64,000 bases of DNA, from NCBI RefSeq assembly GCF_903944925.1, contig NZ_CAJATU010000131.1, forward strand, positions 1-64,000, in the 5' to 3' direction. The translations under genes and the position numbers were made by a program. The first letter of the stretch is position 1. Every line of letters starts with the position of its first letter. Below, piece by piece: positions 24,094 through 31,252 of this stretch. Below the pieces are notes generated by a model. That model was not told the DNA's origin. It worked only from the letters and a program-made list of their open reading frames with translations, and did not search any database. This DNA comes from an uncultured Rhodopila sp. GTDB taxonomy: Bacteria; Pseudomonadota; Alphaproteobacteria; Acetobacterales; Acetobacteraceae.

Positions 24094-25128
24094 TCAGAGT
24101 TCGATCAGCAGCTTGCCGAACACGTCGCGGCTTTCCAGCCGGGCCAGCGCCGGCTCGAAGTCTTCCAGCCCGTACACCGTGTCGATCACCGGTTTCACCC
24201 CGGAGGCGATCCGCTCCAGCGCCCGGGCGATCGCCGACAACGGCGAGCCGAACGAGCCGATAATGCGATACTGCTGCTGAAACAACTGCATCAGATTGAT
24301 GCTGGCGGTGGGGCCGGAAGTCGCGCCGCATGTGACTAACCGTCCGCCGCGCTTCATCGACAACAGCGATCCCGCCCAGGTGTCGGCGCCGGTGTGCTCG
24401 AACACCACGTCCACGCCCTTCTTGGCGGTCAGCTTGCGCACCACGCCCTCGAACCGGTCCTCCCGGTAGTTGATCACGTGATCCGCCCCGAGCGCCTTGG
24501 CTTTCTCCATCTTGTCCGCGGTCCCGACGGTGGTGATGACGGTGCAGCCGAGCGACTTGGCGATGCGGATGGCGATGCTGCCGATGCCGGAGCCGCCGGC
24601 ATGCACCAGCACCGTCTCGCCGGGTTCAAGCTGCGCATTGTCGAACAGCATATGTTCGACGGTGCCGTACGCGACGGCAACGCAGGCGGCGTCCTGCAAG
24701 CTGACCGCATCGGGTATTTTCACGACGAGGCGGGCCGGGTGGTTCGTGAGGTCCTGCGCGAAGCCGCCGACATGGAAGCCGCGGACCCCGGCGACATTCT
24801 CGCACAGATTGTCGCGGCCACGCCGGCAGGCCGGACAAACGCCGCAGGTCAGGGCGGAGTAGGGGACGACCCGGTCGCCCGGCTGCACGTTGGTCACGCC
24901 TTCGCCGACGGCGACGACCTCGCAGGCGGATTCCGCACCGACGGTCAGCGGATACAGGCGCTTGGCGAAGGCCATGCCGCGAAAGCCCCACACGTCGATG
25001 TGGTTGAGGCCGACGACGCGGACACGCAACTGCACCTCATGCGGGCCGGGCGGCGGCGGCGCGTCCAACGCCGTCACGGCGACCTGCCGATCGGCGAGAA
25101 GCTGGAGCGCGCGGTTTACAGCTTCCAT
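24094..25128 (-). CDS. Zinc-binding alcohol dehydrogenase / quinone oxidoreductase family
   Basis: Medium-chain dehydrogenase/reductase of 344 residues. The catalytic GroES-like domain contains LNHIDVWGFRGM, GAESACEVVAVGEGVTNVQPGDRV and a structural-zinc-type Cys cluster (CGVCPACRRGRDNLC). The nucleotide-binding domain has VLVHAGGSGIGSIAIRIAKS, a Rossmann motif pointing to NAD(P)H. The active-site zinc Cys of classical ADHs is replaced by Asn in LNHID, while the structural-zinc Cys are kept. Substrate unknown. It is the promoter-proximal gene before the lipid A acyltransferase (four-base spacing), a pairing that may matter for envelope lipid metabolism but is not proven. Confidence 0.87.
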   Translation of the reverse strand: MEAVNRALQLLADRQVAVTALDAPPPPGPHEVQLRVRVVGLNHIDVWGFRGMAFAKRLYPLTVGAESACEVVAVGEGVTNVQPGDRVVPYSALTCGVCPACRRGRDNLCENVAGVRGFHVGGFAQDLTNHPARLVVKIPDAVSLQDAACVAVAYGTVEHMLFDNAQLEPGETVLVHAGGSGIGSIAIRIAKSLGCTVITTVGTADKMEKAKALGADHVINYREDRFEGVVRKLTAKKGVDVVFEHTGADTWAGSLLSMKRGGRLVTCGATSGPTASINLMQLFQQQYRIIGSFGSPLSAIARALERIASGVKPVIDTVYGLEDFEPALARLESRDVFGKLLIEL

Positions 25129-25250
25129 GGGGCGGAGAGTCCTGGTTGGTTCATGGCTGCCCAGTAAGCAGGCTTGGCCGCCAGGGCAACCCCTGCGTGG
25201 TTTCGACCCCGCCGTTAACGCTTTGTTCAGATGCGGTGTGCATAAAGAAA

Positions 25251-25280
25251 AAGCCGGTCGGGAATAGGCCCAACCGGCTT
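25251..25280 (-). terminator. Minus-strand intrinsic terminator
   Basis: AAGCCGGTCGGG and CCCAACCGGCTT form a 12-bp stem with one mismatch and a six-base loop. Read on the minus strand it is followed by TTTTTCTTTAT, a good termination signal; read on the plus strand there is no T-run. No minus-strand gene lies just upstream of it, so it may end a small RNA or stray transcript, or sit in the leader of the 26-residue ORF. Confidence 0.55.
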
Positions 25281-25298
25281 ACTCGAGGAGAAACTGTG

Positions 25299-25379
25299 AT
25301 GCCACAACATCACAACCTCTTGCCGAAGACACTGGTGACGATTGGCGTCAAAGTCAAGATCACCGTCATCCGAAAGTAA
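25299..25379 (+). CDS. Possible 26-residue peptide
   Basis: A short ORF (MPQHHNLLPKTLVTIGVKVK and six more residues) starts at ATG 25299 and has GAGGAG nine bases upstream. The peptide is basic with a hydrophobic middle. The frame runs further upstream but crosses the hairpin at 25251. It could be a real small peptide or part of an RNA. No homologue comes to mind. Confidence 0.35.
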   Translation: MPQHHNLLPKTLVTIGVKVKITVIRK

Positions 25380-25648
25380 GAGGTCGGCCGGACCGCTCGC
25401 TGGCCAGCCGCTTATCGGGGGCTTTCGCCGAAAACGCGCGGTCCGTCTATCAAATATTGAAAGTCAAACGTCGAAAAATACCTTGGTATGCTTGTATGCA
25501 CCTGTAACGGCATCGCCGGATGACAGCTTTTTGTTCAGCGGCACACCCAACACTCTCCGCCAGCCGAACCGGTCGCGGCGCGGGCGCTTGTCAGTTCCGG
25601 GCCGCACGCATAGCGTCCGTTCCGCTGCAAACCGGGGGAAACGCCGCC

Positions 25649-26080
25649 ATGAAAATCCTTGTCGTTCAGGGCGCCGGCATGAACATGCGCGGCAAGACGC
25701 AGACCGAAATCTTCGGCACGATGACGCTCGACGACTACAACAAGCACATACGCGACTACGCTGCCAAACTGGATGTCGAGGTGGAGATCTTCCACTCCAA
25801 CATCGAAGGCGAGGTCATCAACCGCCTGTATCAGGCGAATGATCAGGGCTTCGCCGGCGCCCTGGTCAACCCGGCCGGGTTCTCGCGGGGCTACCCGGCA
25901 CTCACAGCGGCGATCAGCCAGGTATCGTTCCCGGTGATCGAGGTGCATATCTCCAACCCGGTGCGGCGCGGGCCGGTCTCGGATACGGCGGCAGTCAGTC
26001 TTGGCATGGTCACCGGCTTCGGTGTGCTGGGATACTATCTGGGCCTGCGCGGGCTGCGCGATACGGCCAAAGCCAGGTAA
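25649..26080 (+). CDS. AroQ-like (type II 3-dehydroquinase fold) protein lacking catalytic residues
   Basis: Protein of 143 residues with the flavodoxin-like fold of type II dehydroquinate dehydratase. Recognisable blocks are ILVVQGAGMNMRGKTQTEIF (family LNGPNLN.LG.RE...YG), VEIFHSNIEGEVINRL (FQSNxEGEIID), LVNPAGFSRGYPAL (INPAAYTHTSVAL) and PVIEVHISNP. But the catalytic Tyr is F22, the active-site Arg of the RE motif is Thr or Gln, and the catalytic His of THTS is absent. It is therefore unlikely to dehydrate dehydroquinate and is a paralogue with another role. The ATG at 25649 matches the family N-terminus. The next clear gene is a solute-binding protein. Confidence 0.8.
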   Translation: MKILVVQGAGMNMRGKTQTEIFGTMTLDDYNKHIRDYAAKLDVEVEIFHSNIEGEVINRLYQANDQGFAGALVNPAGFSRGYPALTAAISQVSFPVIEVHISNPVRRGPVSDTAAVSLGMVTGFGVLGYYLGLRGLRDTAKAR

Positions 26081-26145
26081 ACCTCAATCTGTCCGCCACA
26101 AGATACGGAAACCCGAGGCGAAGCAGATCCGACCGGCGGCGGCGC

Positions 26146-26370
26146 ATGTCGGCAAGCGATGGAACGGCGGTCTCGAACGATGCTGAACCGTGCAGGACGT
26201 GGCATCCTGTATTACAAGTCCCCCGGGACACCGTGGCGCGGCCGCTGCGGCCGCTTTTGTCGCGCGACCTTGGCATCATCCTGCACGAGGAGAAACTGCG
26301 CGAGCGGGGGCCGCGGATCATGATCGAGGCGCTCGAAGGTACAGACGAGACGTCACCGGCGCGTGCTTGA
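26146..26370 (+). CDS. Doubtful ORF between AroQ-like gene and solute-binding protein
   Basis: Open frame of 74 codons in the 343-base gap. Its second half (LLSRDLGIILHEEKLRERG) has the look of coding sequence, but no ribosome binding site stands before the ATG and I recognise no family. It may be a gene remnant or chance. Otherwise the gap holds only the promoter region of the next gene. Confidence 0.25.
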   Translation: MSASDGTAVSNDAEPCRTWHPVLQVPRDTVARPLRPLLSRDLGIILHEEKLRERGPRIMIEALEGTDETSPARA

Positions 26371-26423
26371 CCGTTCCATCCCGCAGTGCAATCTGAGTTC
26401 CGCCGTCTAATAAGGAAACGACC

Positions 26424-27650
26424 ATGACAATCACCCGACGCACCGTGCTGGGCACCGCTGCCGCCGCTGCCGCACTGCCGGCGATTCCGGTGCGCGCGCA
26501 AACCCCTACCATCAAAATCGGCGTGCTCGGCGACCAGTCCGGCGTCTATCGCGACCTGAGCGGGCCGATCGCTATCGCGGCCGTCAAGCTGGCCGTCGCC
26601 GACTCAAAAGCGGCGGGGCGGGACATCGCGGTCGAGGTGATCTCCGGCGACCATCAGAACAAGCCTGATATCGGTGCCGCTTTGGCCCGCCAGTGGATTC
26701 AGCGTGACGGCGTCGACATGATCACCGACACGCCGAACAGCGCGGTCGCCCTGGCAGTGTCCGGCGTCTGCAAGGAACTCGACAAGGCGTTCATCAATTC
26801 GCCCGCCGCCACCGCCGATTTGACCGGGCCGCAATGCGCGCCGACGACGGTGCATTGGACGATGGATACCTGGATGCTGGCGCATTCCACCGGCGCGGCC
26901 ATGGTCAAGACCGGCGGCGATACCTGGTATTTCATCACCGCCGACTACGCCTTCGGCCACGCTCTGGAGCGTGACACCGCCAACTTCGTCACCCGGGCCG
27001 GCGGCAAGGTGCTGGGCAACGTGATGGTGCCGCTCGGCAACTCCGATTTCTCGTCGTTTCTCATCCAGGCGCAGTCGAGCGGCGCCAAGGTCATCGGCAT
27101 GGCCAATGCCGGGGCCGACACGGTGAACACGATCAAGCAGGCGGGCGAATTCGGCATCATCAAGGCCGGGCTGAAGCTTGCCGGCCTGCTGGTGTTCATC
27201 AGCGACGTGCATGCGCTCGGCTTGCAGACCGCGCAGGGGATCGTGGTTTCCAACACGTTCTACTGGGATCGCGACGACCGCACCCGCGCGTTCAGCATGC
27301 GGTTGCAGCCGAACATCGGCACGGCGCGGGCGGGCATGGGGCAGGCCGGCTGCTATGGCGGCACCTTCCACTACCTGAAGGCAGTCGCCGCGCTCGGCGT
27401 GGCTGAGGCGAAGAAAAGCGGGGCGGCCACGGTGGCGCGGATGAAGGCAATCCCGACCGATGACGACTGCTTCGGTCCGGGGACGATCCGGGCCGACGGC
27501 CGCGCCCTGCATCCGGTCTATTTGTACGAAGTCAAAAGCCCGGCCGAGAGCAAGTATGACTGGGACTACTACAAGTTGCTGGCGACTACGCCGGCCGCGG
27601 AAGGCTTCCGGCCGTTACAGGACGGCAATTGCCCGCTGGTCCACGCCTGA
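26424..27650 (+). CDS. ABC transporter substrate-binding protein, branched-chain amino acid type
   Basis: Periplasmic binding protein of the Peripla_BP_6 (LivJ-like) family, 408 residues. A signal peptide with twin Arg (MTITRRTVLGTAAAAAALPA, then IPVRAQ) suggests Tat or Sec export. The mature protein begins TIKIGVLGDQSGVYRDLSGP, contains ISGDHQNKPDIGAALARQWI, and has the WYFITADYAFGHALERDT strand typical of the family. Such proteins deliver amino acids, urea or aromatic acids to an ABC permease, but no permease or ATPase genes follow, so it is an orphan. Ligand unknown. ATG 26424 follows AAGGAAA. Confidence 0.9.
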   Translation: MTITRRTVLGTAAAAAALPAIPVRAQTPTIKIGVLGDQSGVYRDLSGPIAIAAVKLAVADSKAAGRDIAVEVISGDHQNKPDIGAALARQWIQRDGVDMITDTPNSAVALAVSGVCKELDKAFINSPAATADLTGPQCAPTTVHWTMDTWMLAHSTGAAMVKTGGDTWYFITADYAFGHALERDTANFVTRAGGKVLGNVMVPLGNSDFSSFLIQAQSSGAKVIGMANAGADTVNTIKQAGEFGIIKAGLKLAGLLVFISDVHALGLQTAQGIVVSNTFYWDRDDRTRAFSMRLQPNIGTARAGMGQAGCYGGTFHYLKAVAALGVAEAKKSGAATVARMKAIPTDDDCFGPGTIRADGRALHPVYLYEVKSPAESKYDWDYYKLLATTPAAEGFRPLQDGNCPLVHA

Positions 27651-28311
27651 GGCGGCAGACTATGGCCGATGGATCGGCTGTATCAGAGCGCGCCGCACCA
27701 CCAAGCCGTCGTCTGATGGTGCAGCAGCGGCGCCGATTTCGTCTCGGTCGTCATCGACGTCCGCGGCATGGCGTGTTTGATTCGTGCTGCCTACGAAGCG
27801 ATCACCCAGCCTTCTAGATGCCTGTCAGGGCGACCGGACTGACGCCGATGTTATCCCTTGGATCTGTGGATAAGTCGGTGGGCAGTCCCGCTCGAACGCC
27901 CCCAAAGGCGCGTCCAACCGGGCTTTACGCGGCTTGCTGATTGTTTGGGCACAGGTTTAACTAATTGATTTTGAAAGAAAGGTTTTGGCTAGTTAAAGAA
28001 CTGTGTTAAGATATTGTTAACCTTCAGATCGCCTGTGGACGGCTGATCGGACATTCCGATCGGAAAGGCGTGTTGGTGTGGACTTCAGCCCGGCCAGGTT
28101 GCAAGGATCTGGGCTGAAGCGTTGCTAGCGTTATCCGGCGGAGGGGGCAACGCCCGGTCGGCTTGGACCGTCGGGCGCAGGTGCGAGGCCGATGCAGCCG
28201 GGCTTTGATAACGCCGTCCCTTTCCAGTCGCGCGGAACGTGCCATATCCTTACGATCCTGCGCCGGAGTCGCCGGCCATCCGGGTCCAAAACAGCAATTA
28301 TAAGGACAGCG
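27651..28311. other. AT-rich intergenic region with a DnaA box and hairpins
   Basis: 661 bases without a convincing gene. It holds a perfect DnaA box (TGTGGATAA, 27866-27874), an AT-rich block at about 27938-28024 that contrasts sharply with the GC-rich surroundings, a hairpin GATCGG-ACATT-CCGATC at 28045-28061, and a 9-bp inverted repeat CTTCAGCCC/GGGCTGAAG at 28083-28119. Promoters of the SDR gene may lie here. There are no clustered DnaA boxes or parAB/hemE-type neighbours to prove an origin. Confidence 0.5.
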
Positions 28312-29262
28312 ATGCCGATCTCCCCGCCGAAGCCCAACTGGACCCTGAACGATGCGCCCGTGCTCGACGGCAAGGTTGCCATCGTCACCGGCGCGACCGG
28401 CGGTATCGGCTATGAGACCGCGCTTGGCCTCGCCCGCCAGGGTGCCGTCACCATCGTCGCCGGACGCAACCGGACCAAGGGGGCGCAGGCGGTGACGCGC
28501 ATCCAGCGCGAGATCCGGGGCGCCAAGGTGCGTTTCGAAATGCTCGATCTCGCCAGCCTGGCTTCGGTGGCGGCTTTCGCCGACGCCGTCTCGTCGGCGC
28601 AGGGTGGGACGATTGACATCCTGGTGAACAATGCCGGTGTCATGGGCTATCCAACCCGCCAACTCACCGCGGACGGGTTCGAGCGGCAGATCGGCGTCAA
28701 CTATTTCGGGCATTTCGCCCTGACGGCGCGGCTGAAGGATGCGCTGTGCGCGGCGCCCGGCGGGGGCCGGGTGGTGACCGTCGCCAGCCTGGCGCACCGC
28801 CGCGCCGTGCTGAAGCTGGACGACCTGCAGTCGGAGCGGTCCTACAACGCGCTGCGGGCGTATGGGCAGAGCAAGCTCGCCAACCTGATCTTCGCGTTCG
28901 AGTTGCAGCGCCGGGTGGAGCAGAACGGCTGGGCGCTGCGCAGCATCGCGGCGCATCCCGGCTGGGCCAGGACCGACATTGTCGGCAGCGGCATCGGCGG
29001 CGGCCAGCCGAACCTGAAGGCGTGGCTGATCAGCTTCGGGTTCGGGCTGGTGGCGCAATCGGCGCGGGACGGGGCGCTGCCGTCGCTGTATGCGGCGATG
29101 GCGCCCGAGGCGGCGGGCGGGGCGTATTACGGTCCCTCGGGTCCGGGGGAGACGCGCGGTTCACCGGGGATTGCGCGGGTTTATCCGCAGGCGCTGGATA
29201 CCGCTGCGGCCAGCCTGCTGTGGGCGATGTCGGAGAAGCTGACCGGGGTGGGGTTCGGGTGA
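28312..29262 (+). CDS. Short-chain dehydrogenase/reductase
   Basis: NAD(P)-dependent oxidoreductase of the SDR family, 316 residues, closest in look to the retinol dehydrogenase/protochlorophyllide reductase-like group. The cofactor motif is VTGATGGIGYETA with GRNRTKG after strand 2 (Arg suggests NADP). Then come LVNNAGVM, the catalytic Ser in VVTVASLAHR, and YGQSK (Tyr and Lys). The C-terminal extension past 250 residues is longer than in classical SDRs. The ATG at 28312 follows AAGGACAG. It is convergent with the membrane protein gene that begins the accessory block at 29296. Substrate unknown. Confidence 0.9.
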   Translation: MPISPPKPNWTLNDAPVLDGKVAIVTGATGGIGYETALGLARQGAVTIVAGRNRTKGAQAVTRIQREIRGAKVRFEMLDLASLASVAAFADAVSSAQGGTIDILVNNAGVMGYPTRQLTADGFERQIGVNYFGHFALTARLKDALCAAPGGGRVVTVASLAHRRAVLKLDDLQSERSYNALRAYGQSKLANLIFAFELQRRVEQNGWALRSIAAHPGWARTDIVGSGIGGGQPNLKAWLISFGFGLVAQSARDGALPSLYAAMAPEAAGGAYYGPSGPGETRGSPGIARVYPQALDTAAASLLWAMSEKLTGVGFG

Positions 29263-29295
29263 GGCAACGTCCCGCGCTGATGCTGAATCGGCGGA

Positions 29296-30786
29296 TTACG
29301 GCGCTGCTTCCAGCGCCTGAATTGCCGCCAGGGCGGCAACCAGCATAACTGTGCTAGCCAAGCCCACGGTTTTCGGTATCCAGTTCACCGTCGCCGCGTC
29401 GAGCAGGCCAAGTAACGGCTCAATTGAGTGCCAGTCTTGCAAACTCGTCGGCAAATAGGGAGAAGATCGGGTGTTCACCAGATCCTCCCTCAGTATCGCA
29501 ATGTCTCTGGAGCAAGCGGAGAAAGCATAGAGCAGCATCAGCGACCACCAAAGCAGCACTGCGCCGGAAAGAACCCGCATCGGATTGCCTTCATGTTCGC
29601 TCAGGCCGGTGTAATTCGCAAATACCAGTGCGACAACCGCCACCATGATCCCTCCAAAAGTAGCGAGTGCATGGCCAAAGTAAAGGGCAATGAAACGCGC
29701 ATTGTGGGTAAGCGGAACCGGCTCGAGGTCGCTAGCCGGCCGGCCGATAATCACTCTTCCAAGGCCATAGCAGAGCAATTCGCGTTGCTGTCCGTGCCTG
29801 CGGAGATGCACAAGCGAAGTGAGCCGGTCGGGGCGCATGCTGGTCGTAACGACCCCAAACCAGGTTCCCAGCGCGAAGGTGACCAGGTTCGCGAAACGCG
29901 AGTCATGAAAGTCGGGGGCGAATAGCCCAGGATACCAACGTCCCAATTTGGAATCCAGTTCTGGGATCAGTCCCATGCCTTCCTCAAGTCTCGGCCGCGC
30001 GGTTCGCGATGTCCGTTGCAAATAGTCGTCTAGCGGTGAGGCTGTTTCCGCCCGGACGGTCAGATAGGCCGGCGCCAGAGCAATCAGGACAAATAGCGCG
30101 ACAAAGAAGGTCAGCACTTTCAGGTCATGCCAAATGCCGACCGGCGCGTGACCAAAGAACGCAATCGCCACGAGTCCCCCGACGGCGATGCCGGTCCCGA
30201 CGGCCGGACGGCCAACCCCGAACGGAACTAACAGCGTCCTTGTTCGGTCCGACGATTTTGGCTGCTTACCTGATCGGCTCGATCGCAGGGAAGCGATGGC
30301 GAATAAAGGCACAGGGCCATGAGTGCGGCCGGGCAATGCGGAACGGAGCCTGACCAAACGGTAGCCCCAGCAGGCGGGCCACCAAGAGCAGCACAGCAAT
30401 ATCCAAATCGTCACGCGAAAGGACTGGCGGGCGGCATGGCATGCTGGAGCGTTGAGCCAATATGTGTCCTTTACCAGACAGCCGATCAACGTGTTGCCAC
30501 TTCTGCCAGTCGGATCAAGAGGCAATGGAAGATGGTACGTGGCCAGGGCAGTACCACCCAGGATAAACATGGCGCAGACGATCCCCGCCAAGACAACCGC
30601 CGAGGCTGACCTTGCATAGCGATACGCTCGATGGAAGGCGATGCCCAATCGCCTGATTAGCCGATTGCATGTCCCAATCAGAGAGCAAAGTCCGATGATC
30701 TGGCGGGGCGGGCCTATCAGGTGCGCCCTTACGCTGAGCAAGCCATGGGACAGAGCGGCGAGGCGACCGGTGGTCGCTGCGATCAT
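29296..30786 (-). CDS. Multi-pass membrane protein of unknown family
   Basis: Protein of 496 residues with about eight hydrophobic segments: ASAVVLAGIVCAMFILGG, VTIWILLCCSWWPACWGY, GTGIAVGGLVAIAFFG, VLTFFVALFVLIALAPAYL, FANLVTFALGTWFGVVTT, FGGIMVAVVALVFANYTGL, SGAVLLWWSLMLLYAFSAC and TVGLASTVMLVAALAAIQAL. Large soluble loops lie between helices 4 and 5 (LDDYLQRTSRTARPRLEEGM) and before the last helix. I do not recognise a family or catalytic motif. ATG 30786 overlaps the stop of the coiled-coil gene (ATGA), so translation is coupled; an earlier in-frame ATG at 30834 is possible. Base composition looks less GC-biased than neighbours, in line with transfer. An effector or pore role is speculation from context. 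Confidence 0.7.
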   Translation of the reverse strand: MIAATTGRLAALSHGLLSVRAHLIGPPRQIIGLCSLIGTCNRLIRRLGIAFHRAYRYARSASAVVLAGIVCAMFILGGTALATYHLPLPLDPTGRSGNTLIGCLVKDTYWLNAPACHAARQSFRVTIWILLCCSWWPACWGYRLVRLRSALPGRTHGPVPLFAIASLRSSRSGKQPKSSDRTRTLLVPFGVGRPAVGTGIAVGGLVAIAFFGHAPVGIWHDLKVLTFFVALFVLIALAPAYLTVRAETASPLDDYLQRTSRTARPRLEEGMGLIPELDSKLGRWYPGLFAPDFHDSRFANLVTFALGTWFGVVTTSMRPDRLTSLVHLRRHGQQRELLCYGLGRVIIGRPASDLEPVPLTHNARFIALYFGHALATFGGIMVAVVALVFANYTGLSEHEGNPMRVLSGAVLLWWSLMLLYAFSACSRDIAILREDLVNTRSSPYLPTSLQDWHSIEPLLGLLDAATVNWIPKTVGLASTVMLVAALAAIQALEAAP

Positions 30787-31019
30787 CGTTCTTCCATGCG
30801 GCGGCCATCGTAGTCGCCGGAATCCACGAAACAACTCGGATCGGTCGTGGGCCAGCTTTGGTGCCGTGGGTTGCGGCCTCGGGTAACCCGATCTGCACTC
30901 TCCGTCGCATCGATCCGAGCTTCAAGACGTTCGAATCTAGCTTCGAGTCGGTCGAATCGCTCTCGGAAGGCGCTCAGCTCCTTCAGCAATTTCCCCTCAT
31001 TGAACAATTTTTCCAACAT
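30783..31019 (-). CDS. Small coiled-coil protein, coupled to membrane protein
   Basis: Protein of 78 residues. Residues 1-45 form a strong coiled coil with an ERLEAR repeat (MLEKLFNEGKLLKELSAFRE, then RFDRLEARFERLEARID). The rest is hydrophilic and likely disordered (RNPRHQSWPTTDP). No membrane segment. ATG 31019 follows GGGTGGGGAC, which gives a ribosome binding site; the frame is open to 31103 without support. The stop overlaps the membrane protein start (ATGA), so the two proteins are probably made together and may interact. It diverges from the large HEIAH protein gene. Family unknown. Confidence 0.6.
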   Translation of the reverse strand: MLEKLFNEGKLLKELSAFRERFDRLEARFERLEARIDATESADRVTRGRNPRHQSWPTTDPSCFVDSGDYDGRRMEER

Positions 31020-31197
31020 GTCCCCACCCTTTGGACAATAAGCCATCGAAAAGTTCACCTCGGCACACCGATATCCGGTGCCGAAGAAAGGAACGGAGGC
31101 CATTGTCGCAACTTAGCTCTCTCCCCATGAGAGTCACTGAGGGGTATATTGCACAAACGGCCCTTGCGCAACAAGCGGAAATATCCAATATCGGAAT

Positions 31198-31206
31198 TGG
31201 TATAAT
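31198..31206 (+). promoter_or_regulatory. Extended -10 promoter of the large zincin-like gene
   Basis: TGG followed by TATAAT is a perfect extended -10 element (TGnTATAAT). No good -35 is seen, which extended -10 promoters do not need. It would start transcription near 31213, about 40 bases before the TTG start at 31253, whose ribosome binding site is GGGAGG at 31237-31242. Confidence 0.6.
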
Positions 31207-31252
31207 TCAGACATGAGTCTGGTCGTGCTCCACGTCGGGAGGTATCAGTCAT

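Noticed and set aside
25251-25280. Possible riboswitch before the AroQ-like gene
   Set aside because: Only one simple hairpin is present, over 350 bases from the gene, and its T-run is on the other strand.
27651-28311. Chromosomal replication origin
   Set aside because: Only one perfect DnaA box is seen and no origin-associated genes are near; kept as an observation only.
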